Shown: in pieces, positions 1 to 6,016 of the stretch
Position numbering within the stretch: position 1 is the stretch's first letter
Layout of the letters: each line of letters begins with the position of its first letter
Origin: Streptococcus sp. UBA6071
Lineage (GTDB): Bacteria; Bacillota; Bacilli; Lactobacillales; Streptococcaceae
Length of the DNA: 10,911 nucleotides
Direction: 5' to 3'
NCBI GenBank assembly: GCA_002436115.1
Contig: DIXV01000115.1
Span: 1,657 to 12,567, forward strand
The notes under the pieces: model-generated
What the model saw: the letters and a program-made list of their open reading frames with translations, nothing else
The model's database searches: none
Told to the model about the DNA's origin: nothing
Made by a program: the position numbers and the translations under genes

Positions 1-1045
1 GGTACTCCACGGGATCCTCGACGGTGATAATATTTTTACCCACATCATTAAGTTCTCGAAGAGCTGTGTAGAGCGTCGTCGTCTTACCACTTCCTGTTGG
101 ACCTGTCAGCAAGATGATGCCTTCAGGCGCCTTTAAAATGTCATCGAAGATTTTCTCATTGATCGCTGAGAAGCCAAGTTCTTCCTTGGTGAGCAAGGTA
201 GCATTCCGATTTAAAATCCGAATAACAATCTTTTCACCAAAAACCGTTGGCAATACGGAAACCCGAAGGTCTACCTCTCGGCCATCTACAATCGTCTCGA
301 TCCGTCCATCCTGAGGGATACGACGTTCTGTAATATCAAGTCCACTCATGATTTTAATCCGAGTTGCTATCGCTGAGATCGTGTTAGCTTTCAACTGCAT
401 GTTTTCAATCAGCGTACCATCTACCCTAAATCGGACACGCACGACCTTTTCAAAAGGTTCTATATGAATATCACTAACCCGAGTCTTAATAGCTTGACTG
501 ATAATAGAGTCAATCAAACGGACAACAGGAGCGTTCTTGATCGCCAAGTCCTCTTCTGCATCGCCTTCATCAAAGCCTAAACCTTCGATTTCGGTCGCTG
601 CCTTCTGAGCAACATCTCCTTGTGAGTAGTATTGATTGATACAGTTTTGAATCTCATCACGAAAGGCGACATAGGCCACAACTTTCATCTTTGAGACGAT
701 CTTGACATCTTCTAAGGCGACATAGTTGTTTGGATCTGCCATCGCAACGATAAGTTGTGGTTCTTGATCCTCGGTATAGCCGACAGGGATTAAACTGTGC
801 CGTCTAGCAACCTTCTCTGACACCTTATTGATCGCATTTTTATCAATGGCGAATTGTGATAGATTTACATAAGGAGTTCTATAGTAGTAGCCTAAGACCT
901 TTAGCAGGTCTTCTTCTTCAACATAGCCCTTCTTGAGTAAAAATTTTTCGAGCGGCGTATCCGTTTCTTGCATCCCTTCAAGAATTTCTTCTTTTTGTTG
1001 CACAGTAATGAAACGGAATTTGAGCATAATGTCAATCAAATCCAC
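1..1045 (-). CDS. pilB: Type IV pilus assembly / GspE-family ATPase, 5' part (C-terminus outside window)
   Basis: This is the N-terminal 348 residues of a PilB/PilF/GspE-type hexameric ATPase that powers pilin polymerisation at the inner face of the membrane. Visible in order: a degenerate MshEN/T2SSE_N domain (about residues 1-115), the N2 domain with SDIHIEPFE and VRFRVDGTL (near 185-205), the ERRIPQDGR segment, Walker A GPTGSGKT (residues 315-322) and the Asp box ITVEDPVEY, which ends at the window edge. Walker B and the His box lie outside. I chose the GTG at 1045: an in-frame TAG sits three codons upstream, and the ATG at 1027 would cut the first MshEN repeat (LIDIMLKFRFIT...). The long N-domain argues against ComGA, the shorter competence ATPase. 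Streptococcal homologues are called pilF or pilB. I cannot tell whether the rest is intact. Confidence 0.88.
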   Translation of the reverse strand, partial: MDLIDIMLKFRFITVQQKEEILEGMQETDTPLEKFLLKKGYVEEEDLLKVLGYYYRTPYVNLSQFAIDKNAINKVSEKVARRHSLIPVGYTEDQEPQLIVAMADPNNYVALEDVKIVSKMKVVAYVAFRDEIQNCINQYYSQGDVAQKAATEIEGLGFDEGDAEEDLAIKNAPVVRLIDSIISQAIKTRVSDIHIEPFEKVVRVRFRVDGTLIENMQLKANTISAIATRIKIMSGLDITERRIPQDGRIETIVDGREVDLRVSVLPTVFGEKIVIRILNRNATLLTKEELGFSAINEKIFDDILKAPEGIILLTGPTGSGKTTTLYTALRELNDVGKNIITVEDPVEY

Positions 1046-1230
1046 AGTACTCTATCCAACTTTCTTTTCTCTTTTCGAATAATATGTTATGTCTCTTATG
1101 TTTTCCTGCAAGCCTCTGACCATCCTAAAAGTCAGATAAGTGCTTGCCGTTTTTGTATGAAGTATCCTAAGCTTCTACATAATCAACATATTAAAGGAAA
1201 ACTGCCTTTCTCAAGGTCACTTTGTCCTTA

Positions 1231-1268
1231 ACTAAATTTAGTCTCTTAAGCTTGGGTTACCCAAGCTT
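1231..1268. repeat. 12-bp palindrome next to a 9-bp inverted repeat
   Basis: ACTAAATTTAGT at 1231-1242 is a perfect 12-bp palindrome. Six bases further, AAGCTTGGG (1248-1256) and CCCAAGCTT (1260-1268) form a perfect 9-bp inverted repeat with a 3-base loop. The flanks GTCT (1241-1244) and AGAC (1277-1280) can extend the second hairpin imperfectly. Neither strand has a T-run directly after it, so it does not look like an intrinsic terminator. It could be an operator pair or the end of a repeated element. Confidence 0.6.
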
Positions 1269-1551
1269 CTGTTAAAAGACTGACACACCACTCTCTGAGA
1301 AAGTTGTTCTCAAGTTGTCCTGTAAAGATAAGCATTATGGTCGCCGAAAAATCATTTTCAAGCTATCCCATGATCCTATCTCTTAGCTTCACCATCTCCA
1401 AAGCGAATCCTAAGAGCATTTACAAAAAAAGTGGTTTTTCTGAAAAAACATTGATACATCAAGTATTTTCAAGTATAAACTGTTTCTAAAACTCTTTTCA
1501 TTTCATACCTAAAGTCGTTGGATGCTTCCAACCTTTTTCAAATCTCACCAT
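1246..1551 (-). pseudogene. Decayed coding-like or interspersed-repeat remnant
   Basis: One minus-strand frame starting at the ATG at 1551 reads MVRFEKGWKHPTTLGMK, then is broken by five stops before reopening. From 1419 it gives 18 codons, one TAG at 1365-1363, then 38 codons ending QLENNFLREW..EAWVTQA and TAA (1248-1246). The pieces look protein-like in composition, but I recognise no family. Chance cannot be excluded for stretches this short in AT-rich DNA. Alternatively it is a dispersed intergenic repeat. The segment ends exactly at the 9-bp inverted repeat. Confidence 0.25.
1511..1538 (+). terminator. Hairpin with T-run on the plus strand
   Basis: GTTGGA (1517-1522) and TCCAAC (1527-1532) form a 6-bp stem with loop TGCT. 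It can be extended by AAAG/CTTT across a 2-base bulge, and is followed by CTTTTTC. As read on the plus strand it has intrinsic-terminator form, but no plus-strand gene precedes it. On the minus strand the same hairpin would lie near the 5' end of any transcript starting at the 1584-1556 promoter. Confidence 0.35.
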
Positions 1552-1555
1552 AATT

Positions 1556-1584
1556 ATAATACTATATATTAAAAAAATAATCAA
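1556..1584 (-). promoter_or_regulatory. Sigma-A promoter candidate, leftward
   Basis: TTGATT (1584-1579), a 17-bp spacer and TATTAT (1561-1556) form a good SigA pair; an overlapping TATAAT sits at 1558-1553. The -35 overlaps the 3' stem of the upstream terminator hairpin. Transcription would run through the decayed block towards the pilus gene. Confidence 0.5.
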
Positions 1585-1599
1585 GCCTTTTTGCTTAAT
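1571..1599 (-). terminator. Intrinsic terminator of the candidate small RNA
   Basis: On the minus strand ATTAAGC (1599-1593), loop AAAAAG and GCTTGAT (1586-1580) make a 7-bp stem with one G-U pair, followed by TATTTTTTT. A competing 14-bp palindrome GCTTAATATTAAGC overlaps at 1606-1593. Confidence 0.55.
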
Positions 1600-1682
1600 A
1601 TTAAGCTTACTTTAAGAAACTTGTGAAACTGTTGATAGACAAGACTTTAAGCTGCTTTTCTACCCTCTTTCCTTAAAAAAAT

Positions 1683-1726
1683 TTAACATTTTTGTAACGT
1701 TTCCTTAAAGTTTCCTTAATCTTTCC
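1683..1726. promoter_or_regulatory. Four tandem 11-bp repeats, OmpR-family regulator site candidate
   Basis: On the plus strand the units TTAACATTTTT, GTAACGTTTCC, TTAAAGTTTCC and TTAATCTTTCC follow one another exactly. All four share TAA at positions 2-4, and the last three share TTTCC. An 11-bp period with a TTAACA-like hexamer is the form of a PhoP/PnpR (Pho) box. Read on the minus strand, ATTAAG-N5-TTTAAG (1720-1704) matches the CiaR consensus NTTAAG-N5-WTTAAG. Which regulator binds cannot be decided here. Confidence 0.45.
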
Positions 1727-1741
1727 TATCATTATTCTAAT

Positions 1742-1769
1742 ATTCTACTGTCTTTTTTCTTTTTTTCAA
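1742..1769 (-). promoter_or_regulatory. Sigma-A promoter of the candidate small RNA
   Basis: TTGAAA (1769-1764), a 16-bp A-rich spacer and TAGAAT (1747-1742): five of six bases match consensus in each box. The start is expected near 1736. The 11-bp repeats lie just downstream, where a bound regulator would more likely repress than activate. Confidence 0.5.
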
Positions 1770-1810
1770 GTAATTTGCTCATAAAAAAGAAATTTAAAAA
1801 GAGACACCTA

Positions 1811-1837
1811 AAAAGGCTAGGAAATCCTATGCCTTTT
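1811..1837 (-). terminator. yebC intrinsic terminator
   Basis: AAAAGGC and TAGG pair with CCTA and GCCTTTT across a 4-base loop and a single-base bulge. The hairpin lies 31 bases after the yebC stop. The T-run is short, and the A-tract on the other arm would let it work on both strands. Confidence 0.65.
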
Positions 1838-1868
1838 CATCTATTCTACCTTATCACTGCTAAAGGGT

Positions 1869-2585
1869 TTAGAAACCTTCAACGTTTGTGTAGATTTTTT
1901 GAACATCTTCATCGTCTTCCAAAGCTTCATAAAGCTTTTCAAAACTCGCTAAGTCGTCTCCTTCTAAAACGACTTCTGATTGGGGAATCATTTCCAACTC
2001 CGTTACTTGAAACTCCTCAACCCCGTTTTCACGCAGGGTTTCCACTGCTTTGTGCAAGTCTGTTGGCAAGGTGTAGACAGTAATCGTGCCATCCTCTGCT
2101 TCAACATCATCAACTTCCACATCAGCATCTAGCAAGAGCTCAAACATACTATCGCCATCATCTCCTGCAAAAACGATGACCCCTTTATTATCAAAAAGGT
2201 AGGCAACTGATCCTGATGCACCCATGTTTCCCCCATTTTTGCCAAAGGCTGAGCGAACATTAGCAGCAGTGCGGTTAACGTTATTGGTCAAGGTATCTAC
2301 GATTAACATAGCGCCATTTGGACCAAAGCCCTCGTAACGCCCTTCTGTGAAGGTCTCATCAGCAGATCCCTTAGCCTTATCAATCGCCTTATCAATGATG
2401 TGTTTAGGTACTTGTGCTTGCTTGGCACGATCCATAACGAAGCGAAGGGCGCCGTTAGTTTCTGGATCTGGATCCCCTTTTTTAGCAGCGACATAGATTT
2501 CGACTCCAAATTTTGCATAAACTTTTGAATTAGCGCCATCTTTGGCGGTTTTTTTGGCAACAATGTTTGCCCACTTGCGTCCCAT
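1869..2585 (-). CDS. yebC: YebC/PmpR/TACO1-family protein, YeeN subtype
   Basis: This 238-residue cytoplasmic protein opens [18 protein letters not shown], the hallmark of the YeeN-type branch found in streptococci rather than the classical MAGHSKWANIKHRK start. The family core [16 protein letters not shown]...[19 protein letters not shown] is intact near residues 83-122, and the C-terminus is acidic (LEGDD...LEDDEDVQ). Length is normal. The family was long called transcriptional regulators (PmpR); more recent work on this subtype points to a translation role in relieving stalled ribosomes. The sequence itself does not decide between them. It is transcribed alone: AAGGAG stands 8 bases before the ATG, with its own promoter and terminator. 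Confidence 0.93.
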   Translation of the reverse strand: MGRKWANIVAKKTAKDGANSKVYAKFGVEIYVAAKKGDPDPETNGALRFVMDRAKQAQVPKHIIDKAIDKAKGSADETFTEGRYEGFGPNGAMLIVDTLTNNVNRTAANVRSAFGKNGGNMGASGSVAYLFDNKGVIVFAGDDGDSMFELLLDADVEVDDVEAEDGTITVYTLPTDLHKAVETLRENGVEEFQVTELEMIPQSEVVLEGDDLASFEKLYEALEDDEDVQKIYTNVEGF

Positions 2586-2616
2586 AGGGTGACTCCTTCT
2601 TTATTCTTTGCTAATT

Positions 2617-2644
2617 ATTATACCACACTATGGAAAAATGTCGA
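2617..2644 (-). promoter_or_regulatory. yebC promoter
   Basis: TCGACA (2644-2639), a 16-bp spacer and a perfect TATAAT (2622-2617) preceded by TGG, giving an extended -10. The start is expected about 25 bases before the ATG. The remainder of the clpL-yebC gap (2645-2772) shows no gene. Confidence 0.75.
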
Positions 2645-2772
2645 ACCACTGAGCATAACCTTCCTATATTACTTCTCTTTTACGACGAGGACTCCGTATC
2701 AAAAGCTAGCCCTAAGTTTAAACAAAGCCGCTAGAGAAGACATCCTCACGAAGTAGTAGGGCAGCGAATGGC

Positions 2773-2802
2773 AAAACTTCCAAAACCTAGCGATTCTGGA
2801 AG
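2773..2802 (-). terminator. clpL intrinsic terminator candidate
   Basis: A few bases after the clpL stop, CTTCCAGAA pairs with TTTTGGAAG (nine pairs, one G-U) around an 8-base loop. Only four T residues follow, one reason for moderate confidence. Confidence 0.5.
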
Positions 2803-2810
2803 CTTTAAAC

Positions 2811-4919
2811 TTATGTACGCTCAGTGATCAGCAACTGACCATCCGTCATCTGAGCAAGCAAGTGCTTGACGTTGATATTATCTAAGTAGAAATCCGTCAC
2901 CTTATCTCGGATTTGGCTTTCAATCACTCGGCGAAGGGGGCGAACGCCCAGAGCTTGGTCATAACCTTCCTCAATGAGGTAAGCCTTAACGTCATCCGTC
3001 ACTTCTAGGTCAATTCCCTTCTTAGCGATGGTTTGGTTAACTTCAGCTAGGAGCAAATTGACGATTGCCTTCAAATCTTCCTTACTCAAGTGGGTGAATT
3101 CAATCACGCCATTGAAACGGTTGAGGAATTCTGGGCGGAAGTATGGGGCAATTCTATCCATAATAGCTAGACCCTTGTCTGCTTCTCCTACCAGTGAGTC
3201 ATTGCCAAAGCCTGCATTAGAGGTCGCAATGATGACGGTATTTTTGAAGTTTACCGTATTTCCTTGCCCGTCTGTCAACCGACCATCATCTAAAACTTGA
3301 AGGAGCAGGGTAATCACTTGCGGATCTGCTTTTTCAATCTCATCTAAGAGGATGATGGCGTAAGGATTGCGACGCACTCGTTCAGTCAAGGTGTTAGCAT
3401 TGTCATCATAGCCGACATAACCTGCTGTTATGCCGATCAATTTGGAAATGGCTGTCCGATCTGAAAACTCAGACATGTCCAAACGAATAATCGCTTCTTT
3501 TGAACCAAACAGATCAACCGCTAATTGTTTGGCTAGTTCTGTCTTTCCGACACCTGTCGGCCCCACAAATAGAAAGCTGCCAATCGGACGATTCCCCTCG
3601 TCAAAGCCTGCACGATTTCGACGAATCGCACGGCAAACTGCTTCCACCGCTTCGTCCTGACCGATAACCTTTTCCTTCAAACGCCGATCCATTTCCTTAA
3701 GACGCTCAATATCGGATGAGCCCATCTGAGAAACAGGGATCCCTGTTAGGCGTTCAACGGATTTGGCTATATCGTTAACACGCGCGACCACTTTTTGGTT
3801 TTCTGTATGGTTGTCAATTTGTTTTTGCAAGTCGTCTATTTTTACTTTTTCCTCAAGGGCGGCCTCATAATCTTCCTTGTCCGCTGCTGCTTGTTGGCGG
3901 TTTTTAGCAGCTGTGATTTCTGCTTCCAAGGTTTTGACATCAGTTGCAGGGTGTTGGGCGGCTAAATGGGCAGAGGTCACATCGACCAAGTCAATGGCTT
4001 TATCAGGCAAGGCCCGTTGTGGGATGTACTGAATGCTATAATCTACAGCCGCTTTTAAGACCTCATCTGGTAATGACACATTATGATGCTTTTCGTACAG
4101 TTCTCGAATTCCTTTTAGAATATGAAAAGTATCTTCTGCAGAAGGGGCATTGACTTTTACTTCATTGAAACGGCGTGCTAGGGCTGCATTTTTATGAATG
4201 GTGTTTCGGTATTCATCTTGAGTCGTTGCTCCGATAACCGTTAATTCTCCACGAGATAGGGCTGGCTTAAGAATATCAGCTAACCCCTTAGAACCTGAGT
4301 CTCCACCCGTACTTCCTGCGCCTAAAATCTGGTGAATTTCATCAAAGAAGAGAATGATACGGCCTGATGCTTTCACCTCTTTGATAAGGTTTTGAATCGT
4401 TTCCTCAAATGAGCCACGGTACTGAGTGCCAGCTTCCAAACCAGAGATGTCAATGGAGATGATTTCTTTATTTTTAATGGCTGCTGGTACATTACCATGA
4501 ATAATCGCTTGAGCTAAGCCTTCTACTACAGCAGTTTTTCCAACTCCTGCATCTCCCACCAGTACAGGGTTATTCTTAGTACGTCTGGCAAGGATTTCAG
4601 CGGTATCTTGGATCTCTTTATTGCGCCCAATAACAGGATCCAGCTTGTTTTGGCGAGCTTCCTCGGTTAAATTTCGTCCCAATCTGGCTAAAACACCATC
4701 TTGTGGGACAAGTTGTTCTTGAGTTTGGATGGTTTGCTCAGACTCCGCCTGAACATTTGGCAATTTTCCTGTCTGACGAAACTGCTGGAACTCTTCAGGA
4801 GACACCTCACGCCCGTTAATCCGATAGCGACGTGTTTCCGCATTAAATCCTCCCATATTGCCCATCAACTGGTTGAAGATGTCATCCATATTATTAAAGT
4901 TATTAAAATGATCGTTCAT
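2811..4919 (-). CDS. clpL: ATP-dependent chaperone/disaggregase ClpL (HSP100)
   Basis: This 702-residue two-ring AAA+ protein unfolds or disaggregates proteins in the cytoplasm under heat and other stress. The first 75 residues form a short Asn/Gly/Gln-rich tail in place of a Clp N-domain, as is typical of ClpL. Ring 1: Walker A GDAGVGKT (122-129), Walker B ILFFDEIH (D193, E194), arginine finger ALARRF (about 245-251). A short Glu/Ala/Gln-rich coiled-coil middle segment spans about 328-380. Ring 2: Walker A GPTGVGKT (453-460), Walker [10 protein letters not shown] (D526, E527), sensor-1 N568, sensor-2 GVRPLRR (658-664). I see no clear IGF-type ClpP-docking tripeptide, which fits reports that ClpL works without ClpP. 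AAGGAG lies 8 bases before the ATG. Regulation is by CtsR boxes and possibly by the leader structure. Confidence 0.95.
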   Translation of the reverse strand: MNDHFNNFNNMDDIFNQLMGNMGGFNAETRRYRINGREVSPEEFQQFRQTGKLPNVQAESEQTIQTQEQLVPQDGVLARLGRNLTEEARQNKLDPVIGRNKEIQDTAEILARRTKNNPVLVGDAGVGKTAVVEGLAQAIIHGNVPAAIKNKEIISIDISGLEAGTQYRGSFEETIQNLIKEVKASGRIILFFDEIHQILGAGSTGGDSGSKGLADILKPALSRGELTVIGATTQDEYRNTIHKNAALARRFNEVKVNAPSAEDTFHILKGIRELYEKHHNVSLPDEVLKAAVDYSIQYIPQRALPDKAIDLVDVTSAHLAAQHPATDVKTLEAEITAAKNRQQAAADKEDYEAALEEKVKIDDLQKQIDNHTENQKVVARVNDIAKSVERLTGIPVSQMGSSDIERLKEMDRRLKEKVIGQDEAVEAVCRAIRRNRAGFDEGNRPIGSFLFVGPTGVGKTELAKQLAVDLFGSKEAIIRLDMSEFSDRTAISKLIGITAGYVGYDDNANTLTERVRRNPYAIILLDEIEKADPQVITLLLQVLDDGRLTDGQGNTVNFKNTVIIATSNAGFGNDSLVGEADKGLAIMDRIAPYFRPEFLNRFNGVIEFTHLSKEDLKAIVNLLLAEVNQTIAKKGIDLEVTDDVKAYLIEEGYDQALGVRPLRRVIESQIRDKVTDFYLDNINVKHLLAQMTDGQLLITERT

Positions 4920-5005
4920 CTGCTTCTCCTTTTATAAAAACAGTTTTTAGTTTGACTAATACTGACCTATTATTTAAAAAATAAAGAAGCAAGATTAGTC
5001 AAACT
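4920..5005 (-). promoter_or_regulatory. clpL leader: long inverted repeat plus anti-Shine-Dalgarno segment
   Basis: In the transcript AGTTTGACTAAT (5005-4994) and ATTAGTCAAACT (4960-4949) form a perfect 12-bp stem with a 33-base loop. The loop begins with TTGCTTCTTT (4992-4983), which can form ten pairs, including G-U, with GGAGAAGCAG (4929-4920), the bases directly before the start codon and including most of the Shine-Dalgarno. Pairing would need a pseudoknot or opening of the 12-bp stem, the architecture of a conformational switch. Function is inferred. Confidence 0.4.
4951..4967 (-). promoter_or_regulatory. Third CtsR-like box inside the clpL leader
   Basis: GGTCAGT-ATT-AGTCAAA matches the CtsR pattern RGTCAAA-NAN-RGTCAAA at 12 of 14 heptad positions, although the spacer's central A is T. 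It overlaps one arm of the 12-bp inverted repeat, so that repeat might reflect operator half-sites rather than RNA structure. A weak second promoter (TTGACT at 5002-4997, TTAAAT at 4977-4972, 19-bp spacer) lies just upstream. Confidence 0.35.
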
Positions 5006-5075
5006 TCGTAGGGTGTCCATTTATGATGTAAGGATGTTATGGGATTGTTACCTCCTTTTTCTTCCTTATGCTTTT

Positions 5076-5104
5076 ATTATACCTCATTGGTCAGGAAAGG
5101 TCAA
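5076..5104 (-). promoter_or_regulatory. clpL main promoter
   Basis: TTGACC (5104-5099), a 17-bp spacer and a perfect TATAAT (5081-5076). The predicted start near 5069 gives a leader of about 150 nt before the ATG at 4919. Confidence 0.85.
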
Positions 5105-5105
5105 T
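5089..5105 (+). promoter_or_regulatory. CtsR operator 1 (overlaps -35 and spacer)
   Basis: GGTCAGG-AAA-GGTCAAT matches RGTCAAA-NAN-RGTCAAA at 11 of 14 heptad positions. It covers the -35 hexamer of the clpL promoter, where CtsR would block polymerase at normal temperature. Confidence 0.65.
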
Positions 5106-5111
5106 AAAAAC

Positions 5112-5128
5112 TTTGACCTTTTTTGATT
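5112..5128 (-). promoter_or_regulatory. CtsR operator 2 (upstream of -35)
   Basis: AATCAAA-AAA-GGTCAAA matches the CtsR pattern at 13 of 14 heptad positions with the correct 3-base spacer. With operator 1 it makes a divergent pair around the clpL -35 box. Confidence 0.75.
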
Positions 5129-5137
5129 ATTTCTGCC

Positions 5138-5167
5138 AAAAATAGAGAGACTATCACAAGTCTCTCT
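5138..5167 (-). terminator. Intrinsic terminator after the CBS/ACT gene
   Basis: AGAGAGACT and AGTCTCTCT form a perfect 9-bp stem with a 6-base loop, followed on the minus strand by ATTTTT. It lies 27 bases beyond the CBS/ACT stop and insulates clpL. Confidence 0.85.
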
Positions 5168-5194
5168 GCTCTATTGGTTTCTTCTATTGTTCTC

Positions 5195-5848
5195 TTACTT
5201 TTTAGAGGAGGTGTGGGTAATGGCATCCACCATTAAGTTGTGCTTTTCAAACTTTTTCTGAAGCAACTCCAAATCAATATCTCCATCAATTTGCACCTCG
5301 ACAACAACCTTACCATTTTTATAAGGAATATTAACCGTGTGTGAAATATTAAGATTTTCTTCGACAATCAAGTGAATAATCTGCTCTAAGACACCGATAC
5401 GGTCATCTGCAATCAAGCGAACCCTTATCCCATCTTCACCGTAACCAGAGACTTCCAGAAAGGCTTTGAAGACGTCTTTATCTGTAATGATGCCGCTAAT
5501 CTTACCATTATCGACAACTGGCAAGACCCCGATTTTTTCGTGCAACATCAGAGCGACCGCATCTTCTAGACTAGCTTCCTTAGAGACCGTTACGACATCC
5601 TTAATCATGACCTGTCCGACTTTCGTCTTATTAAGCAGGTAGTTCATTTCATAGATAGACAGAGTCGTTGCCTTGGAAGGTCTGGCCTCAGCAAGAGTTC
5701 CTTCGGTAACCAAGCCAATCAAGGTGTCATTTTCAATTACAGGAAGGCGATGAATGCCCTTCTCCCGCATTATATCTGTTGCGTGAGCTACTGTTGTCTC
5801 AGGACTAACATAGAACACTTTTTTAGTCATAAAATCTTTTACTGCCAT
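5195..5848 (-). CDS. Two-CBS plus ACT domain protein (AcuB-like)
   Basis: This 217-residue soluble protein has CBS domain 1 (about 1-55: FMTKKVFYVSPETT...IHRLPVIENDTLIGLVTEG), CBS domain 2 (about 76-130: VMIKDVVTVSKEASLEDA...VLPVVDNGKISGIITDKDV) and an ACT domain (about 141-212: IRVRLIADDRIGVLEQIIHLI). CBS pairs usually bind adenine nucleotides and ACT domains bind amino acids, so it is probably a sensor; no catalytic domain is present. I chose the ATG at 5848 because AAGGAGGAG lies 7 bases before it; the frame stays open to 5929, but those residues are unlike the family. It follows livF but has its own promoter, with the livF terminator between. It is often annotated as acetoin utilisation protein AcuB, a label its position beside liv does not support. 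Confidence 0.88.
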   Translation of the reverse strand: MAVKDFMTKKVFYVSPETTVAHATDIMREKGIHRLPVIENDTLIGLVTEGTLAEARPSKATTLSIYEMNYLLNKTKVGQVMIKDVVTVSKEASLEDAVALMLHEKIGVLPVVDNGKISGIITDKDVFKAFLEVSGYGEDGIRVRLIADDRIGVLEQIIHLIVEENLNISHTVNIPYKNGKVVVEVQIDGDIDLELLQKKFEKHNLMVDAITHTSSKK

Positions 5849-5878
5849 AGGTTTCTCCTCCTTACAATTACTAAGACT

Positions 5879-5884
5879 AGTATA
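5879..5884 (-). promoter_or_regulatory. CBS/ACT gene promoter (extended -10)
   Basis: TATACT is preceded by TGC, giving an extended -10. The -35 region 17 bases upstream (TGGCAA) is poor. The start is expected near 5872, 24 bases before the ATG. Confidence 0.6.
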
Positions 5885-5980
5885 GCACTTTAAACGTGGT
5901 TTTGCCATTGATATCAGCAGTTTGACCACATCAATTCCAAGAACGAGGGAAGGACTCCCCTCTTTTGGATCAATACTTTT

Positions 5981-6003
5981 AAAAAACGACTAGATAGTCG
6001 TTT
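5981..6003 (-). terminator. livF / liv operon terminator
   Basis: AAACGACT and AGTCGTTT form a perfect 8-bp stem with loop ATCT; the transcript ends in a run of six T residues. It begins 13 bases after the livF stop, so it should end most liv messages before the CBS/ACT gene. Confidence 0.85.
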
Positions 6004-6016
6004 ATAAGCTGTCTAT

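Larger units (their letters stand above)
1571..1736 (-). ncRNA. Candidate small RNA, about 165 nt
   Basis: A promoter (1769-1742) and an intrinsic terminator (1599-1571) bracket about 165 nt with no convincing coding frame. It contains three AAGGAAA-type purine blocks (near 1717, 1706 and 1674) and a purine run GGAAAGAGGG near 1671. The only ATG-initiated frame near the start encodes 19 residues and has no room for a Shine-Dalgarno site. The length would suit a Cia-type csRNA, but I do not recognise the sequence as a member of that family. Confidence 0.35.
1046..1868. other. 823-bp gene-free region between yebC and the pilus ATPase gene
   Basis: No convincing intact protein gene is present; the short open frames on either strand have no family signature. 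Moving leftward on the minus strand it holds: the yebC terminator (1837-1811), a promoter and candidate small RNA (1769-1571) with four tandem 11-bp repeats inside, a second promoter (1584-1556), a decayed coding-like block (1551-1246), a 9-bp inverted repeat beside a 12-bp palindrome (1268-1231), and about 185 bp of leader before the pilus gene. In that leader only a weak promoter-like pair is seen (TTGCAG and TAACAT, 16 bp apart, near 1110-1084). The pilus gene could therefore be read from a distant promoter with a leader of roughly 500 nt. Confidence 0.6.

Noticed and set aside
1..1045. Identity as competence ATPase ComGA
   Set aside because: ComGA is about 310 residues and lacks the long N-terminal domain. 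Here Walker A is already at residue 315.
1074..1081. TTCGAATA, resembling the competence ComX (cin) box TACGAATA
   Set aside because: It has one mismatch and points rightward, away from the pilus gene, with no gene to serve.
1304..1489. 61-residue plus-strand frame
   Set aside because: No Shine-Dalgarno, no recognisable domain, and it lies opposite the decayed minus-strand block. The same holds for the frames at 968-1231 and 1775-2083, which overlap real minus-strand genes.
1673..1732. 19-residue frame MIGKIKETLRKRYKNVKFF on the minus strand
   Set aside because: The predicted transcript starts about four bases before the ATG, leaving no ribosome binding site. Its repetitive composition follows from the 11-bp repeats.
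1571..1736. Firm assignment as a Cia-dependent csRNA
   Set aside because: A CiaR-type repeat is present, but no good -10 stands at the expected 10-11 bp after it. The best promoter lies upstream of the repeat, so only a generic small RNA call is justified.
2672..2739. Inverted repeat CTTCTCT / AGAGAAG in the clpL-yebC gap
   Set aside because: Seven bases separated by 54 is easily expected by chance, and no T-run or other support is present.
5849..5929. Upstream extension of the CBS/ACT frame by 27 residues
   Set aside because: The extension spans the promoter's -10 and the AAGGAGGAG site, and is unlike the family. The ATG at 5848 has ideal spacing.
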